Shown: positions 7,434-15,209 of the stretch, in pieces
Position numbering within the stretch: position 1 is the stretch's first letter
Layout of the letters: the number at the start of each line of letters is the position of its first letter
Origin: DASULK01 sp036381835
GTDB taxonomy: Bacteria > Actinomycetota > Actinomycetes > Mycobacteriales > Micromonosporaceae
NCBI GenBank assembly: GCA_036381835.1
Contig: DASVCA010000123.1
Location: 1 to 39,692 of the forward strand
Reading direction: 5' to 3'
DNA: 39,692 bases
Notes under the pieces: generated by a model
What the model saw: the letters and a program-made list of their open reading frames with translations, nothing else
Told to the model about the DNA's origin: nothing
Databases searched by the model: none
Position numbers and translations under genes: made by a program

Positions 7434-8549
7434 ATGTGGCAGGCCGAAGCGCGGATTGATCTCGACGCCATCCGGGAGAACGTGGCCCGACTGCGGTCCG
7501 GTACGACCGGCGAGTTGATGGCGGTGGTGAAAGCCGACGGGTACGGCCACGGCATGGTGCCCGCGGCGCGGGCGGCGCTGGACGGCGGCGCGGGATGGCT
7601 CGGTGTCTGCACGCTCGATGAGGCGCTCGCCCTACGCCAGGCGGGTATCACCGTGCCGGTGCTGGCCTGGCTGCTGGCTCCCGGTCTGCCGTTGCACGAG
7701 GGGGTGGCCGCGGACATCGATCTGGGAGTGGGTGCGGCCGAGCAGTTGCGTGAGGTGGCGGCGGCCGCCGAGCTCGCCGGACGGCCCGCCCGGGTGCACC
7801 TGAAGATGGACACCGGACTGTCCCGGGGCGGGGCCACCCCGGATGACTGGCCGGCGCTGCTCGAGGCGGCGGCGAAGGCCCAGGCCGACGGTACCGTCGA
7901 GACGATCGGGGTGTTCAGCCACTTCGCCTACGCCGACGCGCCGGGGCACCCGACGATCGACCGCCAGATCGCGGTCTTCCACGAGGGGCTGGCGCTCGCC
8001 GAGCGGATCGGAATCCGTCCCCGGTACCGTCATCTGGCCAACTCCGCCGCCACCCTGACCCGCCCGGACGCTCACTTCGACATGGTCCGGCCGGGTCTTG
8101 CCATCTACGGGCTGTCGCCGGTGTCGGGCGAGCGCTTCGGACTGCGCCCCGCGATGACCGCCCGGGCCCGGGTGATCCTGACCAAGCGGGTTCCGGCCGG
8201 GAGCGGGGTTTCCTACGGGCACACCTACACCACCGACCGGGAAACCACCCTCGCCGTCGTCCCGCTCGGCTATGGGGACGGCATCCCCCGGCACGCCTCC
8301 AACCGCGCGCCGGTGCAGTTGGCGGGGAGGATCCGTACCATCGCCGGCCGGGTGTGCATGGATCAGTTCGTGCTGGACTGCGGCGACGATCGGGTGTCGG
8401 CGGGCGACGTGGCGACGCTGTTCGGCAGCGGAGCACACGGCGAGCCCACCGCGGACGACTGGGCCGAGGCGGCCGACACGATCAACTACGAGATCGTCAC
8501 CCGGTTCGGCGGTGCGCGAGTGAATCGGGTCTACGACGGGGTCCGGTGA
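7434..8549 (+). CDS. alr: alanine racemase
   Basis: PLP enzyme converting L- to D-alanine for peptidoglycan, cytoplasmic and normally dimeric. The 371-residue protein has the PLP lysine in VVKADGYGHG (Lys33), the HLKMDTGLSRGG segment, and the second catalytic base Tyr261 in the SYGHTYTT region. NYEIVTRF near the C-terminus is also typical. The ATG at 7434 is four bases after the nnr stop, and there is no convincing ribosome site. The stop overlaps the next start (ATGA). The order alr - hydrolase - tsaE - tsaB - rimI - tsaD is conserved across actinomycetes. Confidence 0.98.
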   Translation: MWQAEARIDLDAIRENVARLRSGTTGELMAVVKADGYGHGMVPAARAALDGGAGWLGVCTLDEALALRQAGITVPVLAWLLAPGLPLHEGVAADIDLGVGAAEQLREVAAAAELAGRPARVHLKMDTGLSRGGATPDDWPALLEAAAKAQADGTVETIGVFSHFAYADAPGHPTIDRQIAVFHEGLALAERIGIRPRYRHLANSAATLTRPDAHFDMVRPGLAIYGLSPVSGERFGLRPAMTARARVILTKRVPAGSGVSYGHTYTTDRETTLAVVPLGYGDGIPRHASNRAPVQLAGRIRTIAGRVCMDQFVLDCGDDRVSAGDVATLFGSGAHGEPTADDWAEAADTINYEIVTRFGGARVNRVYDGVR

Positions 8550-9634
8550 TGGGTCCGGCCGAAGACCACCGCGGGCTGCCTCGGGCGCTGCGGTGGACCG
8601 GGGCCCTCGGCGCGCTGGTCGGGACCGCGGCGGCAGGGGTCACCGCCGCGGCGGCCGCGCAGCGCGCGCTGGTGCGCCGGGCGCGACGCGAACTGCCCGA
8701 CCCGTACGCCGGCGAGCGGTTCGGCGCTCTGCCCTACCATGACCGACGCGTCGTCACCGCCGCGGACGGCACCGACGTGTACGTGGAGATCGTCGAGCCG
8801 GAGCAGGCCGAGAACCGCCCCACACTGATCTTCGTACACGGCTTCTGCCTGAATCTGGGCTCGTTCCACTTCCAACGCAAGGCGTTGGTCGAGCAGGGCT
8901 TTCGCATGGTCTTCTACGACCAGCCCGGGCACGGCCGGTCCGGACGGCTCGAATCGGGCGAGTACGAGTTCCCCGCGCTGGCCGCGGCGCTGCGTGCGGT
9001 GATCGACGAGACGACGCCGAGCGGCCCGCTGGTGTTGATCGGTCACTCCATGGGCGGCATGACCCTGATGGCGCTCGCCGAGTGCCACCCCGACCTGTTC
9101 GGCGACCGGGTGGTCGGGGTGGCGCTCATCGCCACCTCGGCCGGACTCACCGTGCAGACCAAGTCCGGGCTGTCGGCGCTGGTCGCACGGTTCGGCGGAT
9201 CGGTGCTGCCGCTGGCCCGTACCACCCGGTTCACCGGCGGTGTCATCGACCGGGCCCGGCTCGCCGCCGGTGACCTGGCCTGGTTGTTGACCCGCCGGTT
9301 CGCGTTCGGCGGCGAACGGCCCAGTCCCGCACTCGTCTCCTATGTCGAGCAGATGAACTCCAGCACCACCGTCGACACGATCGCCCGCTATGTCCGCGCG
9401 ATCTACACTCACGCGCGGCACCCCGCGTTGGCGGCGCTGCACGCCACCCCGACCCTGGTCGTCGCCGGGGAGCAGGACAGAATCATCCCGGTCGAACACT
9501 CGGAGGAGATCGTGCGCCGCCTGCCGGACGCCGAGTTCGTCCGGGTGCCCGACAGCGGACACATGGTGCTGATGGAACACGCCGACGAGGTGAACGCGGC
9601 GCTGACCGACTTCCTGGGCAGGCTGGGGGCATGA
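8549..9634 (+). CDS. alpha/beta hydrolase, membrane-anchored or secreted
   Basis: 361-residue alpha/beta hydrolase. The open frame reaches back into alr, but the ATG at 8549 overlapping the alr stop is the sensible start. It puts a hydrophobic Ala/Gly-rich segment at about residues 15-37, likely a membrane anchor or uncleaved signal. The core shows FVHGFCLN (oxyanion region), the DQPGHGRS strand, the nucleophile elbow GHSMGG, an acid in the VAGEQDRIIP segment, and the catalytic His in DSGHMVLME. The substrate is unknown; relatives in the same position between alr and tsaE are annotated only as alpha/beta hydrolases. The stop overlaps the tsaE start (ATGA). Confidence 0.88.
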   Translation: MGPAEDHRGLPRALRWTGALGALVGTAAAGVTAAAAAQRALVRRARRELPDPYAGERFGALPYHDRRVVTAADGTDVYVEIVEPEQAENRPTLIFVHGFCLNLGSFHFQRKALVEQGFRMVFYDQPGHGRSGRLESGEYEFPALAAALRAVIDETTPSGPLVLIGHSMGGMTLMALAECHPDLFGDRVVGVALIATSAGLTVQTKSGLSALVARFGGSVLPLARTTRFTGGVIDRARLAAGDLAWLLTRRFAFGGERPSPALVSYVEQMNSSTTVDTIARYVRAIYTHARHPALAALHATPTLVVAGEQDRIIPVEHSEEIVRRLPDAEFVRVPDSGHMVLMEHADEVNAALTDFLGRLGA

Positions 9635-10110
9635 GCGCACTGCTGGCGACGGTGGAGGACACCCGCGCGTTCGGGCGGGCGTTGGCGCGGCTGCTGCGCG
9701 CCGGTGACCTGGTCGTACTCGCCGGACCGCTCGGGGCGGGCAAGACCGCACTGGTGCAGGGCATCGGGGACGGGCTCGGTGTGCTCGGTGACATCACGTC
9801 GCCGACCTTCGTGATCGCCCGGGTGCACCAGCCGGATCCGGCCCGCGGCGGCCGGGTGGCGCTGGTGCACGCCGACGCGTACCGTCTCGGGGACGCCGCC
9901 GATCCGCGCGCCGAGATCGACGACCTCGATCTGGATGCGTCGATGGCCGACTCCGTCACGGCGGTCGAGTGGGGCGAGGGCGTGGTGGAGCAACTCACGG
10001 ACGCCCACCTGCTGGTCCGGATCGACCGGCGGGCGGACGACACCCGGGTCGTGGACCTGGTGCCGGTCGGCGGTGACTGGGCGGAGCGGCTCGCTCGCCT
10101 CGACAGCTGA
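9631..10110 (+). CDS. tsaE: tRNA t6A biosynthesis ATPase TsaE
   Basis: Small P-loop ATPase that drives the TsaB-TsaD complex making N6-threonylcarbamoyladenosine at position 37 of ANN-decoding tRNAs. The 159-residue protein shows the Walker A GPLGAGKTAL, the family motif TSPTFVI, HADAYRL with the acidic residue, and VEWGEG near the end. The start overlaps the preceding stop by four bases. Its partners tsaB and tsaD lie downstream in the same operon, separated from it by ung. Confidence 0.96.
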   Translation: MSALLATVEDTRAFGRALARLLRAGDLVVLAGPLGAGKTALVQGIGDGLGVLGDITSPTFVIARVHQPDPARGGRVALVHADAYRLGDAADPRAEIDDLDLDASMADSVTAVEWGEGVVEQLTDAHLLVRIDRRADDTRVVDLVPVGGDWAERLARLDS

Positions 10111-10134
10111 CCGTCGACCCGAGAAAGGCCCGGA

Positions 10135-10827
10135 ATGTCGCTGAATCTGCCCGCGCTGCTGCCGCCGGCGTGGGCCACACTGCTGGCGCGCTACCTCGAT
10201 GCGGACCGGACCGCCGCACTCGGCGCGTTCGTGGCCGCCGAGTACGCCGCGCAGACCGTCTATCCGCCGCTGCCGGACCTGTTCACCGCGTACCGGTTGT
10301 GCCCGCCCGAGGAATGTCGGGTGGTGCTGCTCGGGCAGGACCCGTACCACCGGGCGGGCCAGGCGCACGGGCTCAGTTTCAGCGTGCGCGACGGGGTGCG
10401 CGTGCCGCCGTCGCTGCGCAACGTGTTCCGGGAGCTGGCCGACGACCTGGGCGTTCCGGTGCCGAGCAGCGGCGACCTGACCGGCTGGGCGGTCCAGGGG
10501 GTGCTGCTGCTCAACGCGGTGCTGACGGTGCGGGAGGGGAAGCCGAATTCGCACGCCGGGCGGGGCTGGGAGGAGTTCACCGACGCGACGATCCGGGCGC
10601 TCAACGACCGGGACACGCGGATCGTCTTCCTGCTGTGGGGCGGGTACGCCCGGCGCAAGAAGGCGCTGATCACCAATCCGGTGCACGCCGTGTTGGAGGC
10701 CGGACATCCGAGCCCGCTCAACCCGCGGGGCTTCCTCGGCAGTCGGCCGTTCAGCGCCGCCAACAAGGCGCTGGCGGATGCGGGCCTGCCGACCGTCGAA
10801 TGGGACCTCACCGTGCCGACCCGCTGA
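10135..10827 (+). CDS. ung: uracil-DNA glycosylase, family 1
   Basis: Removes uracil from DNA to start base-excision repair. In this 230-residue protein the water-activating loop GQDPYH holds the catalytic Asp69, and the leucine loop HPSPLNPRGF holds His191. LLNAVLTV and LLWGGYARRK are also typical. Length matches bacterial UNG. The ATG at 10135 has GAAAGG upstream. It sits between tsaE and tsaB, splitting genes that are adjacent in many actinomycetes, with gaps of 24 and 52 bases rather than the overlaps seen nearby. That spacing is compatible with a later insertion into the operon. Confidence 0.96.
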   Translation: MSLNLPALLPPAWATLLARYLDADRTAALGAFVAAEYAAQTVYPPLPDLFTAYRLCPPEECRVVLLGQDPYHRAGQAHGLSFSVRDGVRVPPSLRNVFRELADDLGVPVPSSGDLTGWAVQGVLLLNAVLTVREGKPNSHAGRGWEEFTDATIRALNDRDTRIVFLLWGGYARRKKALITNPVHAVLEAGHPSPLNPRGFLGSRPFSAANKALADAGLPTVEWDLTVPTR

Positions 10828-10866
10828 TCGAGGACAGGTCGCCGACGGCTCGACGGCGTGCTGTTC

Positions 10867-10872
10867 TAGGGT
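10867..10872 (+). promoter_or_regulatory. candidate -10 element for leaderless tsaB mRNA
   Basis: TAGGGT (TANNNT) ends seven bases before the chosen tsaB GTG. It could provide an internal promoter after ung. No clear -35 is seen. Confidence 0.35.
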
Positions 10873-10879
10873 GCGAGGT

Positions 10880-11557
10880 GTGCTCGTACTCGTGGTGGAT
10901 TCCTCGACTCCTGCGGTGACGGCGGCGCTGGCGGCGGTCACCGCCGACGGGGTGGTGCTGCGGGCGCAGCGGCGGGCGGTGAACCCGCGGGCGCACGGTG
11001 AACTCCTGGCCCCGCAGGTGCAGGCGGTGCTCGACGAGACCGGGATATCCGCTCGGGAGTTGGCCGCGATCGTGGCGGGTGCCGGTCCCGGGCCGTTCAC
11101 CGGCCTTCGGGTCGGGTTGGTGACCGCCGCGAGCATGGGTCAGGTTCTCGGCATCCCCACGTACGGGGTCTGCTCGCTGGATGCGCTCGGTCTCGCCGCG
11201 GCGGGTGACGGTCGGGTCCTCGTCGCGACCGACGCCCGGCGCCGGGAGATCTACTGGGCGGTGTACGAGGCGGACGGCGGGCGGCTGTCCGGCCCCGACG
11301 TGGATTCCCCGGCGGCGGTGGCCGAGCGCGTCAAAGAACTGGGGGTCGAGGTCGCGGTGGGCGAGGGGGCGCAGCGGTACGCCGATGCGCTCGGGCTGCC
11401 GGTGCGTCCGCAGCCCGTCTATCCGCCGGCGGACGCGCTGGCCGCGCTCGCCGCCGAGCGGGTGCGCGCCGGTGCCCCGACCGAGCGGCTGACCCCGCTC
11501 TATCTGCGCCGTCCAGACGCCGTCGCCGCGTCCACCCGCAAGTCCGTGCTGTCATGA
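10880..11557 (+). CDS. tsaB: tRNA t6A biosynthesis protein TsaB
   Basis: Scaffold subunit that pairs with TsaD in t6A synthesis; a catalytically inactive ASKHA-fold relative of TsaD. The frame is open from 10778, but the family begins with a strand ending in DSST, so the GTG at 10880 (VLVLVVDSSTPA) is chosen, giving 225 residues; GTG at 10871 is the alternative. GAGPGPFTGLRVG is the diagnostic motif, and the C-terminal third is shorter and less conserved as usual. The stop overlaps the rimI start (ATGA). Assignment is secure from motif and context. Confidence 0.95.
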   Translation: MLVLVVDSSTPAVTAALAAVTADGVVLRAQRRAVNPRAHGELLAPQVQAVLDETGISARELAAIVAGAGPGPFTGLRVGLVTAASMGQVLGIPTYGVCSLDALGLAAAGDGRVLVATDARRREIYWAVYEADGGRLSGPDVDSPAAVAERVKELGVEVAVGEGAQRYADALGLPVRPQPVYPPADALAALAAERVRAGAPTERLTPLYLRRPDAVAASTRKSVLS

Positions 11558-11997
11558 GGCTGACCCGTTTCCGCTGGTGGCACATTCCGCAGGTGCTGCC
11601 CATCGAAGCCGACCTGTTCGGCGTGGATCGGTGGTCGGCGGCGATGTTCTGGAACGAGCTGGCCAATGGGCACTTCTATCTGACGGCGCTGGACGAGTCC
11701 GGCGCGCTGGTCGGATACGCGGGGCTGGCGACCGTGCCTCCCGATGAAGCCTGGGTGCAGAACATCGCGGTGCGTCGGGATGCGCAGCGGCAGGGGATCG
11801 GCCGGGCGCTGCTGGAGGCGCTGCTGGCGGAGGCGGCCCGGCAGGGGATCCGGCACACGTTGCTGGAGGTCGCCGCGGACAACGCCCCTGCGCAACGGCT
11901 CTACGCGGCGTACGGGTTCGAGCCGATCGGGGTGCGCCGCGGCTACTACCAACCGAGTAACACGGACGCGCTGGTGATGCGGCGCACGATGGGCTGA
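11554..11997 (+). CDS. rimI: ribosomal protein S18-alanine N-acetyltransferase
   Basis: GNAT-fold acetyltransferase of 147 residues. VQNIAVRRDAQRQGIGRALL is the beta4 strand plus the acetyl-CoA pyrophosphate loop (Q/R-x2-G-x-G), and EVAADNAPAQRLYAAYGFEP is the typical C-terminal part with the conserved Tyr. Position between tsaB and tsaD identifies it as RimI rather than a generic GNAT. Known members acetylate the N-terminus of ribosomal protein S18. It is overlapped at both ends, ATGA with tsaB and TGATG with tsaD. Confidence 0.92.
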   Translation: MRLTRFRWWHIPQVLPIEADLFGVDRWSAAMFWNELANGHFYLTALDESGALVGYAGLATVPPDEAWVQNIAVRRDAQRQGIGRALLEALLAEAARQGIRHTLLEVAADNAPAQRLYAAYGFEPIGVRRGYYQPSNTDALVMRRTMG

Positions 11998-13049
11998 TGG
12001 ACATGACTGACGAACCGTTGATCTTGGGGATCGAGACCTCCTGCGACGAGACGGGGGTCGGGATCGTCCGCGGGCACACCCTTCTCGCCGACGCGCTCGC
12101 GTCGAGCGTCGATGCGCACGCCCGGTTCGGCGGGGTGGTGCCGGAGGTGGCCAGCCGAGCCCACCTCGAGGCGATCGTGCCGACCATGCAGCGCGCGCTG
12201 GACGAGGCCGGCGTGACGCTCGCCGACGTCGACGCCATCGCGGTGACCGCCGGCCCGGGACTCGCGGGCGCCTTGCTCGTGGGCGTGGCGGCGGCGAAGG
12301 GCTACGCGTTGGCCGCGGAGAAGCCCGTGTACGGCGTCAACCACCTGGCCGCGCACGTCGCGGTGGACACGTTGGAGCACGGGCCGCTGCCGGAGCCCGC
12401 CGTCGCCCTGCTGGTCTCCGGCGGGCACTCGTCGCTGCTGCTCGTCGACGATCTGGCGACCGGGATCACTCCACTCGGGTCGACCATCGACGATGCGGCG
12501 GGGGAGGCATTCGACAAGGTCGCGCGGCTGCTCGGCCTGCCGTTCCCCGGTGGTCCGCCGATCGACCGGGCGGCTCGGGAGGGCGATCCCACGTCGATCA
12601 ACTTTCCGCGTGGGCTGACCGCTGCCAAGGACCTGGTGGAGCACCGGTTCGACTTCTCGTTCTCCGGGCTGAAGACGGCGGTGGCCCGATGGGTGGAGGC
12701 GCGTGAGCGGTCCGGGGAGCCGGTGCCGGTCGCCGACGTCGCGGCCTCGTTCCAGGAGGCTGTGTGCGACGTGCTGACCGCCAAGGCGATCGACGCCTGC
12801 CGGACCCACGGGGTGTCGACCCTGGTGATCGGGGGCGGGGTGGCGGCGAATTCCCGGCTGCGGGCGTTGGCCGAGGAACGGGCCGCCCGGCACGGCATCG
12901 CCGTACGGGTGCCGCGGCCCAGACTGTGCACGGACAACGGGGCGATGGTGGCGGCGCTCGGCGCGCACCTGGTCTCCGCCGGTGTCGTACCGAGCCGGCT
13001 GGACCTGCCCGCCGACTCCGCGATGCCGCTGACGGTGGTGAGTGTGTAG
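11997..13049 (+). CDS. tsaD: tRNA N6-adenosine threonylcarbamoyltransferase
   Basis: Catalytic subunit that transfers the threonylcarbamoyl group to A37 of tRNA. The 350-residue protein begins near GIETSCDET, has the metal-binding HLAAH (His116, His120), the SGGHSSLLL loop, FPGGPPIDR, FSFSGLKTA, IGGGVAANSRLR, and the C-terminal metal-site Asp in TDNGAM. The ATG at 11997 overlaps the rimI stop; a second ATG at 12003 is equally possible and changes only two residues. The stop overlaps the next gene by one base. Confidence 0.97.
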   Translation: MDMTDEPLILGIETSCDETGVGIVRGHTLLADALASSVDAHARFGGVVPEVASRAHLEAIVPTMQRALDEAGVTLADVDAIAVTAGPGLAGALLVGVAAAKGYALAAEKPVYGVNHLAAHVAVDTLEHGPLPEPAVALLVSGGHSSLLLVDDLATGITPLGSTIDDAAGEAFDKVARLLGLPFPGGPPIDRAAREGDPTSINFPRGLTAAKDLVEHRFDFSFSGLKTAVARWVEARERSGEPVPVADVAASFQEAVCDVLTAKAIDACRTHGVSTLVIGGGVAANSRLRALAEERAARHGIAVRVPRPRLCTDNGAMVAALGAHLVSAGVVPSRLDLPADSAMPLTVVSV

Positions 13050-13315
13050 TGTCCGGCTCTGTGATCGTCCGGATGTGGGAAGTACGGTCCGAGCGTGGCA
13101 GGTTGGCCGAGCTGGTCTCGTGGATCTGCGACACGGCGCTGCCGGAGATCGAGCACAGCCCGCTGCACATAGCAAGCGAGGTCTTCTCGTCGGTCGATGA
13201 CCGAGCGGTGGTCATCTCCCGATGGCGGGCGGATCCGCTCCCGCTGCCCGAGCCGCCGCTGCGGCTTGTGGCTCGCCCACCGCACTTCTGGGACTTCACC
13301 CAGGTCGATCGCTGA
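13049..13315 (+). CDS. small ABM-like (dimeric alpha-beta barrel) protein, unknown function
   Basis: 88-residue protein starting at GTG 13049, which overlaps the TAG stop of tsaD (TAGTG). The pattern IVRMWEVRSERGRLAELVSWI, then SEVFSSVDDRAVVISRW, resembles antibiotic-biosynthesis-monooxygenase (ABM) or other dimeric ferredoxin-like alpha-beta barrel proteins. The C-terminal LVARPPHFWDFTQV is distinctive. I recall similar small proteins after tsaD in related actinomycetes. No catalytic residues can be named. A hairpin spans the stop codon, suggesting this is the operon's last gene. Confidence 0.72.
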   Translation: MSGSVIVRMWEVRSERGRLAELVSWICDTALPEIEHSPLHIASEVFSSVDDRAVVISRWRADPLPLPEPPLRLVARPPHFWDFTQVDR

Positions 13316-13320
13316 CCTGG
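13300..13320 (+). terminator. candidate terminator of the acpS-tsaD operon
   Basis: Perfect 7-bp inverted repeat CCAGGTC / GACCTGG with a 7-base loop, spanning the stop codon of the small ABM-like gene. No T-tract. Confidence 0.4.
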
Positions 13321-13414
13321 ATCCGAACCGGACAACCGTCGGTGCGGTGACCGTCGCATAGCGCGACGACGCCGCAGCCCGACAAATTCGGTGGCGCCTG
13401 CCACTCCGGGTCCG

Positions 13415-13420
13415 TAGCGT
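13415..13420 (+). promoter_or_regulatory. possible -10 element before the ABC exporter pair
   Basis: TAGCGT (TANNNT) lies ten bases before the ATG of the first ABC gene, which has no visible ribosome site. This would fit a leaderless or near-leaderless transcript. Confidence 0.25.
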
Positions 13421-13430
13421 CCAGATTGTT

Positions 13431-15209
13431 ATGCGGTCCTTACCTGTGGCGGAGCCCGGCACCCCCGACCATCGCTCGCCGTCCCGTTATCTGTGGTGGC
13501 TGGCAGCGCAGCAGTGGCCGACCCTGAGCGCCGGAATCTTCTTCGGCATCGTCTGGATGGGAAGCCAGGCCCTGATCCCGGCGGTGATCGGCACCGCGAT
13601 CGACGCCGGGCTGCGGGCCCGCGACCTCGGAGCACTGGCGACGTGGGCGGCGGTGCTGTCGGGCCTGGGGCTGGTGCAGGCCGCCGCGGGTGTCCTGCGA
13701 CACCGCATGGCGGTGTACAACTTCCTGGCTGCCGCGTACCGGACGATCCAGCTCACCGTGGCCCAGGCGAACCGGCTCGGCGCAACCCTCCCCAAGCGGT
13801 TGGCCGCAGGTGAGGTGGTCAGCATCGGCACCTCCGACATCAGCCACATCGGCGCAGCGATGGACATCACCGCCCGGGCGTCCGGGGCGGTCGTGGCGAC
13901 CGTTGCGGTGACACTCCTGCTGCTGCACACGTCGGTTCCGCTCGGCCTGGTGGTCGTGCTCGGCGTACCGCTGCTGGTGGCCGCCGTCGGCGGCCTGATC
14001 CGCCCCCTGCACCGCAGGCAGCAGGCCTATCGCAATCAGGAGGCGGCGCTGACCACCCAGGCCGGCGACATCGTCGCCGGGTTGCGGGTGCTGCGCGGGG
14101 TGGGCGGCGAGCCGCTCTTCGCCGCGCGCTACCGCACCGAATCGCAGCGCCTGCGGGCGGCCGGGATGCGCATCGCCCGGGTCGAATCGCTGCTCGCCGC
14201 CGCGGAGATCCTGCTCCCCGGCCTGTTCGTCGCGTTGGTCACCTGGCTCGGTGCCCGGTTCGCGCTGCGCGGCGAGATCACCCCGGGCCAACTCGTGTCC
14301 TTCTACGGCTACGCCGCCTTCCTGGTGACTCCGCTGCGCACCTTCACCGAAGCGATCCACAAGTTCACCCAAGGCCACGTCGCCGCTCGACGGGTGGTTC
14401 GTCTGCTCGGCCTGACGCCGGCGTTCACCGACCCACCGAGTCCGAGTCGGCTGCCCGACGAGCCCGGCGAACTCGTCGACCCGGCGTCCGGGCTGGTGAT
14501 CGGACCGGGACGGTTCGCCGCCGTCGCGGCGACCGTGCCGGAGGACGCGATCGCGATCGCCGACCGGCTCGGCCGGTATGTGGACGGCGATGTGACGTTG
14601 GCCGGCGTACCGCTGCGGAACCTGCCACTGGACACGGTGCGGGAGCGCATCCTCGTGGCGGACAACGACGCCCGGCTGTTCTCCGGCCCGTTGCGCAGCG
14701 CTCTCGATCCGCACGGCCGCGCCGACGACGCAGGGTTGCTCGCGGCGCTCGATGCGGCCAGCGCCGTGGACGTCATCGAGGCGTTGCCCGACGGGCTCGA
14801 CACGGTGATCGCCGAGCGGGGTCGGGAGTTCTCCGGCGGCCAGCAGCAGCGGCTGCGACTCGCCCGCGCGCTGATCACCGATCCGGAGGTCCTGGTGCTG
14901 GTCGAGCCGACCAGCGCGGTGGACGCGCATACCGAGGCGCGCATCGCGCAGCGGCTCCGGACGGCCCGCGCGGGCCGGACGACCATCGTGACCACCACCA
15001 GTCCGCTGGTCCTCGATCGTGCCGACGTCGTGTTCTTCATCGATGACGGCAAAGTCGTCGCCGAAGGCACCCATCGGGAGCTGCTGTGCCGCGAGCCGCG
15101 ATACGCGGCGCTCGTCAACCGGGGCGAGGATGAGCCGCGCCCGGCGGATGAGCGCCGCGACGAGGAGCCACGGTTGGCCGTGGCCGGCAGTCGTGGGGAG
15201 GAATCATGA
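13431..15209 (+). CDS. ABC exporter half-transporter with degenerate ATPase site (subunit 1)
   Basis: 592-residue type IV (B-family) exporter half: an N-terminal six-helix membrane domain to about residue 320, then a nucleotide-binding domain. The signature FSGGQ (467-471) is intact. The Walker A loop is unrecognisable, with no GxxGxGKS between 356 and 375. The Walker B Asp is replaced by Val491 although Glu492 is kept, the Q-loop Gln is missing (ILVADND), and the H-loop His is Thr (IVTTTSP). It therefore cannot form a normal ATP site itself but can lend its signature to its partner. The next gene overlaps by four bases (ATGA). Function is likely export of a lipid, peptide or drug; substrate unknown. 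Confidence 0.9.
   Translation: MRSLPVAEPGTPDHRSPSRYLWWLAAQQWPTLSAGIFFGIVWMGSQALIPAVIGTAIDAGLRARDLGALATWAAVLSGLGLVQAAAGVLRHRMAVYNFLAAAYRTIQLTVAQANRLGATLPKRLAAGEVVSIGTSDISHIGAAMDITARASGAVVATVAVTLLLLHTSVPLGLVVVLGVPLLVAAVGGLIRPLHRRQQAYRNQEAALTTQAGDIVAGLRVLRGVGGEPLFAARYRTESQRLRAAGMRIARVESLLAAAEILLPGLFVALVTWLGARFALRGEITPGQLVSFYGYAAFLVTPLRTFTEAIHKFTQGHVAARRVVRLLGLTPAFTDPPSPSRLPDEPGELVDPASGLVIGPGRFAAVAATVPEDAIAIADRLGRYVDGDVTLAGVPLRNLPLDTVRERILVADNDARLFSGPLRSALDPHGRADDAGLLAALDAASAVDVIEALPDGLDTVIAERGREFSGGQQQRLRLARALITDPEVLVLVEPTSAVDAHTEARIAQRLRTARAGRTTIVTTTSPLVLDRADVVFFIDDGKVVAEGTHRELLCREPRYAALVNRGEDEPRPADERRDEEPRLAVAGSRGEES

Noticed and set aside
9409..11136. 575-codon minus-strand open frame opposite tsaE, ung and tsaB
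   Set aside because: Shadow of three well-identified plus-strand genes; no motif and antisense-type composition.
14508..14910. ABC subunit 1 as a pseudogene because of missing ATPase motifs
   Set aside because: The frame is intact, the signature SGGQ is perfect, codon use is normal and the partner shows the complementary loss; functional asymmetry explains it better.
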